Source: Bacteroidales bacterium UBA5515 (GTDB lineage Bacteria > Bacteroidota > Bacteroidia > Bacteroidales > P3). From it: a stretch of DNA of 38,885 bases. Numbering within the stretch: the stretch's first letter is position 1; each line of letters begins with the position of its first letter. Below are positions 17,930-25,900 of this stretch, in pieces. The notes below the pieces were generated by a model that saw nothing but the letters and a program-made list of their open reading frames with translations, did not search any database and was not told where the DNA came from. The stretch is from assembly GCA_002423895.1 (NCBI GenBank), contig DIOL01000024.1, positions 38,407-77,291 on the forward strand, given 5' to 3'. Made by a program: the position numbers and the translations under genes.

Positions 17930-18115
17930 GCATTTAATTACTTATACGAAATGATCCACTAAAAAAAATAATTGAAACTTAAATTAATATATAGCTTGGA
18001 CATAACACATTCACCAAAAACCTATATTACAGCCGATTATCATTTATAATACAAAAAAACAAATGAATAAAAATAAATATTCGACAACAAACATAATTAA
18101 TTATATTTTTTTTTG

Positions 18116-18123
18116 TATTTTTG
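18116..18123 (+). promoter_or_regulatory. Putative -7 box of the exopolysaccharide operon
   Basis: TATTTTTG, followed by C, matches TAnnTTTG 46 bases before the receiver gene. No clear -33 TTG was seen. It is the only match found between the terminator at 17929 and the start at 18170, so it is the best candidate for driving the operon from 18170 to 27027. Confidence 0.45.
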
Positions 18124-18169
18124 CTTGATAAATAAACCTTAACCCATAAAATACAATAAGATATATACT

Positions 18170-18529
18170 ATGAAAAAAATACTTATACTCGACGATAAAG
18201 AAGCTATTGCTAAAATCCTTTCTATGTATATTGGGAAAGAGAATGAAATAGTTTGGTTTGATAATCCTCAAAAAGGTATTGTATGGTTAGATCAAGGAAA
18301 TATCCCAGATTTAATTATTACAGATCTCAATATGCCTATTATGAGCGGAGAAGAATTTTTAAAGTATATAAAACAAAATCAGTTGTATAGAGAGATTAAA
18401 GTAATAATTCTTTCAAGCAATGATAGTACTACTGAGAAAATAAGACTTTTAGAAATGGGAGCTATTGATTATATAGTAAAACCATTTAATCCAGTTGAAT
18501 TAAATCTAAGGGTTAAAAAATTATTATGA
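18170..18529 (+). CDS. Stand-alone response regulator receiver (CheY-like)
   Basis: The 119-residue protein is a single receiver domain with nothing after it. The acidic pair Asp8/Asp9 in LILDDKE, the phosphoacceptor Asp52 in IITDLNMPIMSG, the switch Ser83 in VIILSSND and Lys104 in DYIVKPF are all in place. With no DNA-binding output it must act by protein contact or as a phosphorelay intermediate. Its stop codon overlaps the start of the initiating sugar transferase gene (ATGA), so the two are made together. Likely phosphodonors in this window are the PAS kinase (13461-14987) and the receiver-kinase fusion (27170-28309); that pairing is inferred from position only. Confidence 0.92.
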   Translation: MKKILILDDKEAIAKILSMYIGKENEIVWFDNPQKGIVWLDQGNIPDLIITDLNMPIMSGEEFLKYIKQNQLYREIKVIILSSNDSTTEKIRLLEMGAIDYIVKPFNPVELNLRVKKLL

Positions 18530-19395
18530 CTTCATCAAAACAAAATAATAATGTAGAATTATTTAGGCTCCCTCTTTGGAAAAGAATTTTTGATATTTTT
18601 TTCTCCTCATTTGCAATTATATTTTTAAGTCCATTATTTATTATTGTATCAATTGCAATATACATTGAAGATAGAGGAAAAATTTGTTATTGCCAAAAAA
18701 GAGCAGGTAGCAATTTTAAAATATTTAATTTTATAAAATTCCGCTCTATGTATATGGATGCAGATAAAAGACTAAAAGAGTTTGCAGAACTAAACCAATA
18801 CGAAATAGAAAACGAAGAAGAGAGAGAAATAGAATTTCACAATATTAAAGTTTCAGATGATGGAATTTTAATAAATGACAATACATTAATTGATGATAAT
18901 ACAATTTTTAATGACGAGAATGTAATTATCAATAATGAAGAAGTAAAAGATGAGAACTTATTATTTGGTGATGATTTTACAGTTGTTGCTAATGATTTTG
19001 CAATTTTTCAGAATAGCATAAAAAGAAATAGTTTTAAAAAACTTGAAGGAGATCCTCGAATCACTAAAGTTGGGAAGTTTATAAGAAGATATAGCATAGA
19101 TGAGTTACCACAGCTTCTTAATATTCTTAAGGGAGACATGTCAGTTGTTGGGAATAGACCTCTACCTCTTTATGAAGCAGAACTTTTAACTAATGATGAA
19201 CACATCGAACGTTTTCTTGCTCCAGCAGGGCTTACAGGACTTTGGCAGGTTGAAAAAAGAGGAGATTCGGGAAAATTATCAGCCGAAGAAAGAAAACAAC
19301 TTGATGTAAAATATGCAAGAGAATTTAATTTATGGTTAGATATAAAGATTATTTTCAGAACCTTCACTGCCTTTATTCAAAAAGGAGATGTATAA
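18526..19395 (+). CDS. Initiating sugar transferase (polyprenyl-phosphate hexose-1-phosphate transferase family) with an unusual insertion
   Basis: The 289-residue protein belongs to the bacterial sugar transferase family (WcaJ/WbaP/PglC fold). These enzymes link the first sugar phosphate to undecaprenyl phosphate at the inner membrane. It shows the basic start PLWKRIFDIFFS, one hydrophobic re-entrant segment (24-46), KIFNFIKFRSM (65-75), GDPRITKVGKFIRR (175-188), SIDELPQLLNILKGDMSVVGNRP in two blocks (190-212), and LAPAGLTGLWQVEKRG (231-246). Between KFRSM and GDPRIT there is an insert of roughly 60-80 residues that is very rich in Asp, Asn and Glu. It holds short repeats of the type ILINDN/TLIDDN/TIFNDEN (about 114-139). 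Typical Bacteroidota homologues have a much shorter link here. It is coupled to the receiver gene by a 4-base overlap. Confidence 0.88.
   Translation: MTSSKQNNNVELFRLPLWKRIFDIFFSSFAIIFLSPLFIIVSIAIYIEDRGKICYCQKRAGSNFKIFNFIKFRSMYMDADKRLKEFAELNQYEIENEEEREIEFHNIKVSDDGILINDNTLIDDNTIFNDENVIINNEEVKDENLLFGDDFTVVANDFAIFQNSIKRNSFKKLEGDPRITKVGKFIRRYSIDELPQLLNILKGDMSVVGNRPLPLYEAELLTNDEHIERFLAPAGLTGLWQVEKRGDSGKLSAEERKQLDVKYAREFNLWLDIKIIFRTFTAFIQKGDV
18865..18942 (+). repeat. Coding repeat in the sugar transferase insert
   Basis: Three to four degenerate units of 18-21 nt encode a hydrophobic pair followed by Asn/Asp residues (pattern xΦΦxDN). They lie in frame within the insertion between the two conserved halves of the sugar transferase. 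The DNA identity is modest, so selection may act on the peptide pattern rather than on the DNA. Confidence 0.55.
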
Positions 19396-19412
19396 ATAAC
19401 ACAAAAAGAAAT

Positions 19413-20171
19413 ATGAGAAAGAATAAAATAATTATTTATTTACTACTATTTATAATTGATTTTACTAATTTGAATAATACATTTTCTCAAGATTCAATAG
19501 ACAATAATATATTAAAAGAGGATTTCTCAAAACTAATACTTCCCCCTATTGATACATTATTTTACTCTTTAGAAAATAATCCAAACATAAAAGTTCAAGA
19601 TTATAGAATATTAGAACAAGAATCTATTATCAAAACCAAAAAACGTGACTGGATAAATTACTTACGTTTTTCATCATCTTACCAATATGGATATCAAGGA
19701 GCAGAATCATTAGTTCAAGGCTATCTAATACCTGCCTATTATCAAACAGCACAAAATGCTCAACATTTATATCATATAGGAGTTTCTCTTTCAATACCAT
19801 TTGGCGATTTAATAGATAATGGAAATAAAATAAAAAAAGAGAGACATAGATTAAATCAAATTAAATCAGAAAAAGAAATAAGTCTTAATGAACAAAAATT
19901 TATAATTATAGAATTATATAATATAGCAAACGAACAACTAACTTCATATAAGATAAAATCTGAAGCAAAAAAATATGCTGAATTAAAAGCTAAAATTAGT
20001 CAAAATGATTTTATTAATGGCGTAATTAACATTGATGAATTAAGTGTTTCTAAACACTCTGAATCTGTGGCTATATCAGATTTTGAAAAGACAAAATCAG
20101 AACTACTAATTGCAATTATGAAGCTTGAAGTTATCTGTAATTATAAATTTCAAATCATAAAATACTTATAG
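19413..20171 (+). CDS. Half-length TolC-like outer-membrane protein
   Basis: The reading frame is open from 19332, but the ATG at 19413 is preferred. It opens a signal peptide (about 1-26, ending TFSQ) and lies 17 bases after the transferase stop. The 252-residue product matches one repeat of the outer membrane efflux (TolC/OEP) family. LPPIDTLFYSLENNPNIKVQDYRILEQE is like the helix leading into the barrel (quoted here in family style as FYSLENNP), followed by a β-strand region (RFSSSYQYGYQG, then YHIGVSLSIPFGD) and long helices (about 130-245) with Lys/Glu-rich heptads. Normal TolC proteins are about 430-480 residues and contain two such repeats. In this operon it takes the place where a Wza-type export channel would be expected. 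Its stop is 2 bases before the next gene. Confidence 0.72.
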   Translation: MRKNKIIIYLLLFIIDFTNLNNTFSQDSIDNNILKEDFSKLILPPIDTLFYSLENNPNIKVQDYRILEQESIIKTKKRDWINYLRFSSSYQYGYQGAESLVQGYLIPAYYQTAQNAQHLYHIGVSLSIPFGDLIDNGNKIKKERHRLNQIKSEKEISLNEQKFIIIELYNIANEQLTSYKIKSEAKKYAELKAKISQNDFINGVINIDELSVSKHSESVAISDFEKTKSELLIAIMKLEVICNYKFQIIKYL

Positions 20172-20173
20172 AA

Positions 20174-22324
20174 ATGAAAATCTTTAAATATATATTAAGA
20201 GTCATATTAAAAAGAAGATGGTATTTAATATTTTTCCCTTTAATTGCATCAATTATCGCAATAATTTTTACAAATAATTTAACAAAAACTTTTAAGGTTA
20301 CAACTACTATTTTTACTGGATTTGCTTCAGGTTATTCTATTGAATCGGAAGCAAATATTGCAGTGAATAGAGAGACAGTGAATACTGCAATGGATAATTT
20401 AATGAATATAATTAAATCAAAATCCACTTTAGAAAGAGTTTCCTATAATTTATATGCTGAAAATATGATTTATGGAGATTCTACTAAAGACAATACTACA
20501 ATATATAAAAATAATTATATTGAAATTTTCAATAGAACGCCCAAAGATGTTAGGCTATTAATAGACAAAAAATCCATTGGAAATACTGTAAAAAACTTAA
20601 GATTATATAGCCAAGCTAGTCCAAGAAATTTTGTTTATGGTCTTTTCAATTGGAATCATCAACACTACTGTTATGATGCATTAAATAAAATTGAAGTTAA
20701 AAGAATTGGAAATAGTGATATGTTAGAAATTTCATATGAAAAGGATGACCCAGGAGTAGCTTATAATACTGTGAAAATTCTTATTGATGAGTTTAAAAAT
20801 GAGTATCAATTACTTCGCTTTGGAGAAACTGATAGCGTAATACAGTATTTTCAATCTGAATTGGCAAGAGTTGGAGCTATGCTTAGTAATAATGAAGATT
20901 CTCTTACTGATTATTATGTTGACAAAAAGATTATTAACTATTCGGAGCAAACAAATCAAATAGCTTTTCAAGATAGAGAATATAATTTAGAGTATTTAAG
21001 GCTTCAAATGGATTACAATAGTTCAAAGGCAGTTTTAAAAGAAATTGAAAAAAGAATGGATATTAATCTTAAATCCATTAAAAACAATTCAATATTTATT
21101 CAAAAGCTTAATGAAATCTCTAACTTAAGAGATGAAATTGCATTTATTGAAATAAACCACCAAGATACTACTGATAAATCTAAAAATCAATTAGAAAAAC
21201 GTAAAAGAGAAATTAATAATAAAGAAAAAGAAGTTAGTCAATTTCTAAACACATATGCTAATGATAGATACACAAAGGAAGGTATATCTTCTCAAAATAT
21301 AATTAATGAGTGGTTTACTGAATTAATGAAAAACACAAAGGCTGAGGCAGAAATAAAAGTTTTAGAAAAAAGGAGAGCAGAAATTGATAATGAATATTCA
21401 TTTTTCGCTCCTGTTGGGTCAACTCTCAAAAGAAAAGAAAGAGAAATTAGCTTTTTAGAAAGCACTTATTTAAATATATTGCATAATTTGAATTCAGCTC
21501 TATTAAGAAGAAAAAATTTACAAATGACTTCATCTTCAATAAAAGTGATTAATCCTCCAATGTACCCTCTAAATTCGAATCCATCAAAAAGAGTGATGAT
21601 AATTTTAGGAGTTTTATTAGGAACTTTTATTTTTATTCTATCCTATTTTATTATCCTCGAACTTATAGACAGAACACTCAAAAACAAAATTAAAGCTCAA
21701 TTCTTAATTGGGAAAGAAGTAATTGGGGCATTCCCTGATTCTCCAAAAGGAAAATACAGAAGACACGAAAAAGAAATTTTAGATAAATCTAAACATTATC
21801 TCTTTAATTCAATTGTAAATGATCTATCTTCAAACAATGATTTAAATATTATTAATATCATTAGCAATGAAAAAGGTGAAGGAAAAAGTTTTATTGCAGA
21901 AAATCTACTTAGTATTTTTGTAGAAAAGAATATTAAAGCTAAATTGATTTCATATCATCAGGATTTCAATTATGAAGATAGTAGTTATTTGCTTGCTAAT
22001 TCAATAAATGATTTCTGTGAAGTTAATGACGAAAAATTTATTATCATAGAACATCCATCACTAATTGAATCAAATATACCTATAAATATTCTTAAAGCTT
22101 CCAAAATTAATCTTTTTATTGGATTAGCTTCTAAGGCATGGAAAGATAATGACCAATTGCTTTTTGAAAGGTTGAAAAAACAGTGTGGGAAAGAAAATCT
22201 TTATGTATATCTAAACAAAACCAGTATTGATGCAACTGAAGCATTTACTGGACTTCTACCCCCTTATTCTTGGATAAGAAAATTGATATATAATATTATT
22301 CAATTAGATTTTAAAACAAAATAG
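20174..22324 (+). CDS. Wzz/Wzc-like polysaccharide chain-length protein with degenerate C-terminal P-loop domain
   Basis: The 716-residue inner-membrane protein starts with a Wzz-type region (TM about 14-34), then long periplasmic coiled coils (about 225-420) with a GNVR-like portion. The second membrane span (about 475-495) is preceded by the proline-rich INPPMYPLNSNPSKR, typical of polysaccharide co-polymerases. The cytoplasmic C-terminus resembles a CpsD/Wzc-type P-loop domain: SNEKGEGKS (564-572) is a Walker A motif. However, the A' motif (usually LLIDxDxR) reads KLISYHQDF, the Walker B Asp is replaced by Glu626 in FIIIEHPS, and no tyrosine cluster closes the protein. It therefore may bind a nucleotide but is unlikely to be a normal tyrosine autokinase. 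Its last base overlaps the GTG start of the polymerase gene. Confidence 0.85.
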   Translation: MKIFKYILRVILKRRWYLIFFPLIASIIAIIFTNNLTKTFKVTTTIFTGFASGYSIESEANIAVNRETVNTAMDNLMNIIKSKSTLERVSYNLYAENMIYGDSTKDNTTIYKNNYIEIFNRTPKDVRLLIDKKSIGNTVKNLRLYSQASPRNFVYGLFNWNHQHYCYDALNKIEVKRIGNSDMLEISYEKDDPGVAYNTVKILIDEFKNEYQLLRFGETDSVIQYFQSELARVGAMLSNNEDSLTDYYVDKKIINYSEQTNQIAFQDREYNLEYLRLQMDYNSSKAVLKEIEKRMDINLKSIKNNSIFIQKLNEISNLRDEIAFIEINHQDTTDKSKNQLEKRKREINNKEKEVSQFLNTYANDRYTKEGISSQNIINEWFTELMKNTKAEAEIKVLEKRRAEIDNEYSFFAPVGSTLKRKEREISFLESTYLNILHNLNSALLRRKNLQMTSSSIKVINPPMYPLNSNPSKRVMIILGVLLGTFIFILSYFIILELIDRTLKNKIKAQFLIGKEVIGAFPDSPKGKYRRHEKEILDKSKHYLFNSIVNDLSSNNDLNIINIISNEKGEGKSFIAENLLSIFVEKNIKAKLISYHQDFNYEDSSYLLANSINDFCEVNDEKFIIIEHPSLIESNIPINILKASKINLFIGLASKAWKDNDQLLFERLKKQCGKENLYVYLNKTSIDATEAFTGLLPPYSWIRKLIYNIIQLDFKTK

Positions 22325-23805
22325 TGAATATATTTGGATACTCAACACCAAGAATTTTACAATTAGTATTTTTAATAATAAGCGTATTAATTATACTGTT
22401 TGCGGGAATTAACATACATTGGGCTTTATCTTTAGCAATTGGACTCATTCCTTTAATAATAGCTTCCTCACTTTTTATTGCATCCTCTCCATATTGGATA
22501 TTTATTTCATTATTTATATTCAATTATTTTATTATGGGATTAACTCGCTATATTCCTGTTTTAAAAGGAGGAATAACAATGGACTTTCTAATTATTATCG
22601 TAATTTCTTCTTTAATTGTAAATAATATCAATCCAAAAACAAAATATAATTTAAAAAGGATAAATAATCCAATTACATTTTCAATTCTAATATGGGTAAT
22701 ATATTGTATATTGGAGTTATTTAATCCTCAATCAGTTTCTTCTCAAGCTTGGTTTACAGGAGCAAGAGGTATGAGTTTATATTTTATTGTTATATATATA
22801 TTATCGATTATTATAATTAATGATTACAAAAAATTAAAAGTAGTTTTATTTATATGGTCGATTCTTACTATTATTGCTTTTATTAAAGTATATATTCAAA
22901 TGAATTATGGTTTTGATGGAGCAGAAAAACGATGGTTATATGTTGATGGAGGAGCAAGAACTCATATAATTTATTCTGGAATAAGATATTTTTCATTTTT
23001 TAATGATGCAGCCACTTTTGGTTGTTCAATGGCTTTTTCTTTCGTTGTTTTTTTGATTTCTGCTTTTGGGAAGATTAATCTTAAATACAAAATTTATTAT
23101 ATTATTGTTTCTTTAATTGCTCTATACTCAATGTTTCAGTCTGGTACAAGAGTAGCAATGATTATCCCTTTTGTTGGTATTGCATCTTATCTTGCATTAA
23201 GCAAAAGAATTAAAACAGTTTTAATCTTTGGAACATTTCTTGTTTTTATTTTTGTATTTTTTAAATACACAAGTATTGGAGAAGCAAACAGCACAATTAG
23301 AAGAGCAAGAACTGCTTTTAATCCGAATAAAGATGCTTCTTATTTATTAAGAAAAGATAACCAAGTAAAGATGAGAACATATATGGTCAATAAACCTTTT
23401 GGTGTAGGAATAGGCTTAAGCTCTGGTAGAGCTCAAAAATATGGTTCTTATACTAAACTATCTGAAATACCCACTGATTCATGGTTGGTTTTAGTTTGGA
23501 TAGAAACAGGAGTTGTTGGATTGTGTTTATATATAGGATTATTATTATTTATTTTAATATATTGTGCATACATCATAATGTTTGAACTCAAAAACAAAGA
23601 GCTGCGGCAATATATGATGGGATTATATGGAGGAATTGCAGGAATAATGGTATCAGCTTATGCAAATGAAGCTTTTACTCAATTTCCTAATGGATTCATT
23701 GTATATATTGGCTTGGCTGTAATTACTATTTCACCTTATTTTGACAAGGAAATTGAGGAAAAGGAACAAAAGTTAAATAATAGCGTAAAAGAAATAATAA
23801 ATTAG
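22324..23805 (+). CDS. O-antigen ligase/polymerase family protein (Wzy_C)
   Basis: The 493-residue membrane protein has about 11-12 hydrophobic segments and the large loop of the Wzy_C family. Conserved points are FFNDAATFG, MFQSGTRVAMIIPFVG, and, after the loop, NKPFGVGIGLSSGRA and IPTDSWLVLVWIETGVVGL. Family members either polymerise lipid-linked repeat units (Wzy) or ligate glycans to lipid A or protein (WaaL/PglL type); the sequence alone does not decide. The Wzz-like gene immediately before it favours a polymerase. The start codon is GTG, and its G is also the last base of the upstream TAG stop. A later ATG would remove the first membrane segment. Confidence 0.87.
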   Translation: MNIFGYSTPRILQLVFLIISVLIILFAGINIHWALSLAIGLIPLIIASSLFIASSPYWIFISLFIFNYFIMGLTRYIPVLKGGITMDFLIIIVISSLIVNNINPKTKYNLKRINNPITFSILIWVIYCILELFNPQSVSSQAWFTGARGMSLYFIVIYILSIIIINDYKKLKVVLFIWSILTIIAFIKVYIQMNYGFDGAEKRWLYVDGGARTHIIYSGIRYFSFFNDAATFGCSMAFSFVVFLISAFGKINLKYKIYYIIVSLIALYSMFQSGTRVAMIIPFVGIASYLALSKRIKTVLIFGTFLVFIFVFFKYTSIGEANSTIRRARTAFNPNKDASYLLRKDNQVKMRTYMVNKPFGVGIGLSSGRAQKYGSYTKLSEIPTDSWLVLVWIETGVVGLCLYIGLLLFILIYCAYIIMFELKNKELRQYMMGLYGGIAGIMVSAYANEAFTQFPNGFIVYIGLAVITISPYFDKEIEEKEQKLNNSVKEIIN

Positions 23806-23834
23806 TTATAAAAAATAACTATTAAACTGAATAT

Positions 23835-24737
23835 ATGAATGATATAATTATTTCTTTTATAACTGTAAATTATAATGGACTTGGCGACACTATTGAACTT
23901 GTCACAAGCATTAAAAATACGATTAAGAGTTTTAGCTACGAAATAATTGTTGTTGATAATGGTTCAAGAAAAGATGAAATTACTCCATTAAAAGACCTTT
24001 TTAATGATGTTCATTTTATCAAAAGTGAAAAAAATCTGGGCTTTGCAGGAGGTAATAATTTGGGAGTTGATATAACAAAAGGCAAATACCTTTTCTTTAT
24101 TAACAACGACACTTATATTTTAGAAGACAATATTAAATACCTTATAGATAGATTAGAAAGCAGTAATAAGATTGGTGGAGTAAGTCCAAAAATTCTATTT
24201 CACGAACCTTTCAATACTATTCAATTTGCAGGTTTTACCCCATTTTCAAAATACACAATTAGAAATAGTATAATTGGATATAGTAAACCTGATGATGGAG
24301 AATACAATAAAGCAGAGATAACTCCTTATATTCATGGAGCTGCAATGATTTTCAAGAAAGAAATTATTGAAAAAGTAGGCAAAATGCCAGAAATTTACTT
24401 TTTGTACTATGAAGAAATGGACTGGTGTGAAATGATTAAAAGGAAAGGATATGAACTTTGGTATGAACCAAAATTTATAGTATATCATAAAGAAAGCCGT
24501 TCAACAAGTAAAGATAGTTCAAAAAAAACATATTACCACACAAGAAACAGACTTCTATTCACATGGAGAAACATTGAAAGCAATAGAAGGAATATTTCCA
24601 TTATGTATCAATTATTTATTGCAAATCCAATGCATATTTTAAAATATTTATTTAGAGGAAAATTCAAATATGCAAAAGCAATTATTAATGGAGCTATAGA
24701 TTTTATAATAATTAAAAATAAAACCCTACAGCAATGA
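23835..24737 (+). CDS. Glycosyltransferase family 2 (rhamnosyltransferase-like)
   Basis: The 300-residue protein has a GT-A domain with ISFITVNYNG, EIIVVDNGSRKDE (Asp41), the EKNLGFAGGNNLG loop (66-77) and the metal-site equivalent N90-N-D92 in FFINNDTYI. The latter part has IHGAAMIFKKEIIEKVG and YYEEMDWCEMIKRKGYELWY, typical of the WbbL/rhamnosyltransferase branch of GT2. Donor identity (dTDP-rhamnose in named relatives) is only suggested. It is 29 bases after the polymerase gene and overlaps the next glycosyltransferase gene by 4 bases (ATGA). Confidence 0.88.
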   Translation: MNDIIISFITVNYNGLGDTIELVTSIKNTIKSFSYEIIVVDNGSRKDEITPLKDLFNDVHFIKSEKNLGFAGGNNLGVDITKGKYLFFINNDTYILEDNIKYLIDRLESSNKIGGVSPKILFHEPFNTIQFAGFTPFSKYTIRNSIIGYSKPDDGEYNKAEITPYIHGAAMIFKKEIIEKVGKMPEIYFLYYEEMDWCEMIKRKGYELWYEPKFIVYHKESRSTSKDSSKKTYYHTRNRLLFTWRNIESNRRNISIMYQLFIANPMHILKYLFRGKFKYAKAIINGAIDFIIIKNKTLQQ

Positions 24738-25900
24738 TTATAAATATAATTAGAATAATAGAAATCTTTTTATTTATAATAACAGCATTTTCTGTTGGTT
24801 ATTTATTCTTCTTTGCCTTAATGTCATTGAAGGAAAATATGCCAAAACATAAAGAAGCTAAGAAAAAACATAAATTTTTAGTTTTATTCCCTGCCTACAA
24901 AGAAGATATTGTTATAATTAACTCAGTTGAAGAGTTTCTCAAACAAGAATATCCTATGGAATTATACGATGTTTTGGTTATCTCTGACCATATGAGTGAG
25001 GAAACTGACAATAAACTAATTGAATTAGGTGCAGAAGTAATAAAAGCTAATTATGAAAACAGCTCCAAGGCAAAAGCTTTAAATTTTGCAGTAAATGATA
25101 GAAAAGACTATGATTATGATGTTATAGTTATTATGGATGCAGATAATATTGTTAAAGAAGATTTCTTAATTGAAATGAATAATGCTTATGATGCAGGGAA
25201 TAAAGCCATTCAAGCTCATAGAGTAGCTAAGAATAGAGATACAGATATGGCTCTTTTGGATGCTGTTAGTGAAGAAATAAATAACTCCATTTTTCGTAGA
25301 GGCCATGTGAGAATTGGTATGAGCTCAGCATTAATTGGTTCTGGTATGGCTTTTGATTTTAACTGGTTCAAAAGTCATGTTCATTATTTAGAAACTGCAG
25401 GAGAAGATAAAGAATTGGAAGTATTATTGTTAAAACAAGGTATTTATATAGACTTTCTTAATTGGGTTTTTGTTTTCGATGAAAAGACAAGAAATCGCTC
25501 TGCCTTTGCAAATCAAAGACGAAGATGGGTTGCAGCACAGTTTGACATTTTAAGTCAATCTATTAAAGACTTACCAAAAGCAATATGGAACAGAAATTGG
25601 GATTATGCAGACAAACTAATTCAATGGATGATGTTACCAAGAATTGTAGTTATGGGTTTTTCTTTTAGCCTTGCCGTTATATTGCTTTTTATTGATTGGG
25701 TTTGGGCAATAAAGTGGTGGTTTATTTTTTTCGTTTTAATGTATTCTTTTGCAATGGCCATCCCTGATTTTCTTGTGGACAAAAAACTCAAGAAAACCTT
25801 CCATAAACTACCATTGGTTTTTGTTGTGATGATATTTAATATACTTAGAATTAAAGGAGTAAACAAAAAATACATTCACACAAAAAAGGGAGTAAAATGA
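24734..25900 (+). CDS. Membrane glycosyltransferase family 2 (processive-type QRRRW motif)
   Basis: The 388-residue protein has an N-terminal membrane span (8-30), a cytoplasmic GT2 domain (about 45-290) and two or three C-terminal spans (about 300-350). Active-site features are FPAYKE (52-57), D135-A-D137 in VIMDADNIV, the GEDKELE segment with Asp225 as probable catalytic base region, and QRRRW (261-265). The last is characteristic of cellulose, hyaluronan and poly-GlcNAc synthase-type enzymes. That architecture could mean a processive synthase. In this operon of single-sugar transferases, a membrane-bound non-processive enzyme is equally possible. Four-base ATGA overlaps join it to both neighbouring genes. 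Confidence 0.87.
   Translation: MIINIIRIIEIFLFIITAFSVGYLFFFALMSLKENMPKHKEAKKKHKFLVLFPAYKEDIVIINSVEEFLKQEYPMELYDVLVISDHMSEETDNKLIELGAEVIKANYENSSKAKALNFAVNDRKDYDYDVIVIMDADNIVKEDFLIEMNNAYDAGNKAIQAHRVAKNRDTDMALLDAVSEEINNSIFRRGHVRIGMSSALIGSGMAFDFNWFKSHVHYLETAGEDKELEVLLLKQGIYIDFLNWVFVFDEKTRNRSAFANQRRRWVAAQFDILSQSIKDLPKAIWNRNWDYADKLIQWMMLPRIVVMGFSFSLAVILLFIDWVWAIKWWFIFFVLMYSFAMAIPDFLVDKKLKKTFHKLPLVFVVMIFNILRIKGVNKKYIHTKKGVK

Noticed and set aside
19332..19412. Longer start for the TolC-like protein
   Set aside because: The extra 27 residues overlap the sugar transferase gene and precede the signal peptide. The ATG at 19413 gives a normal export signal.
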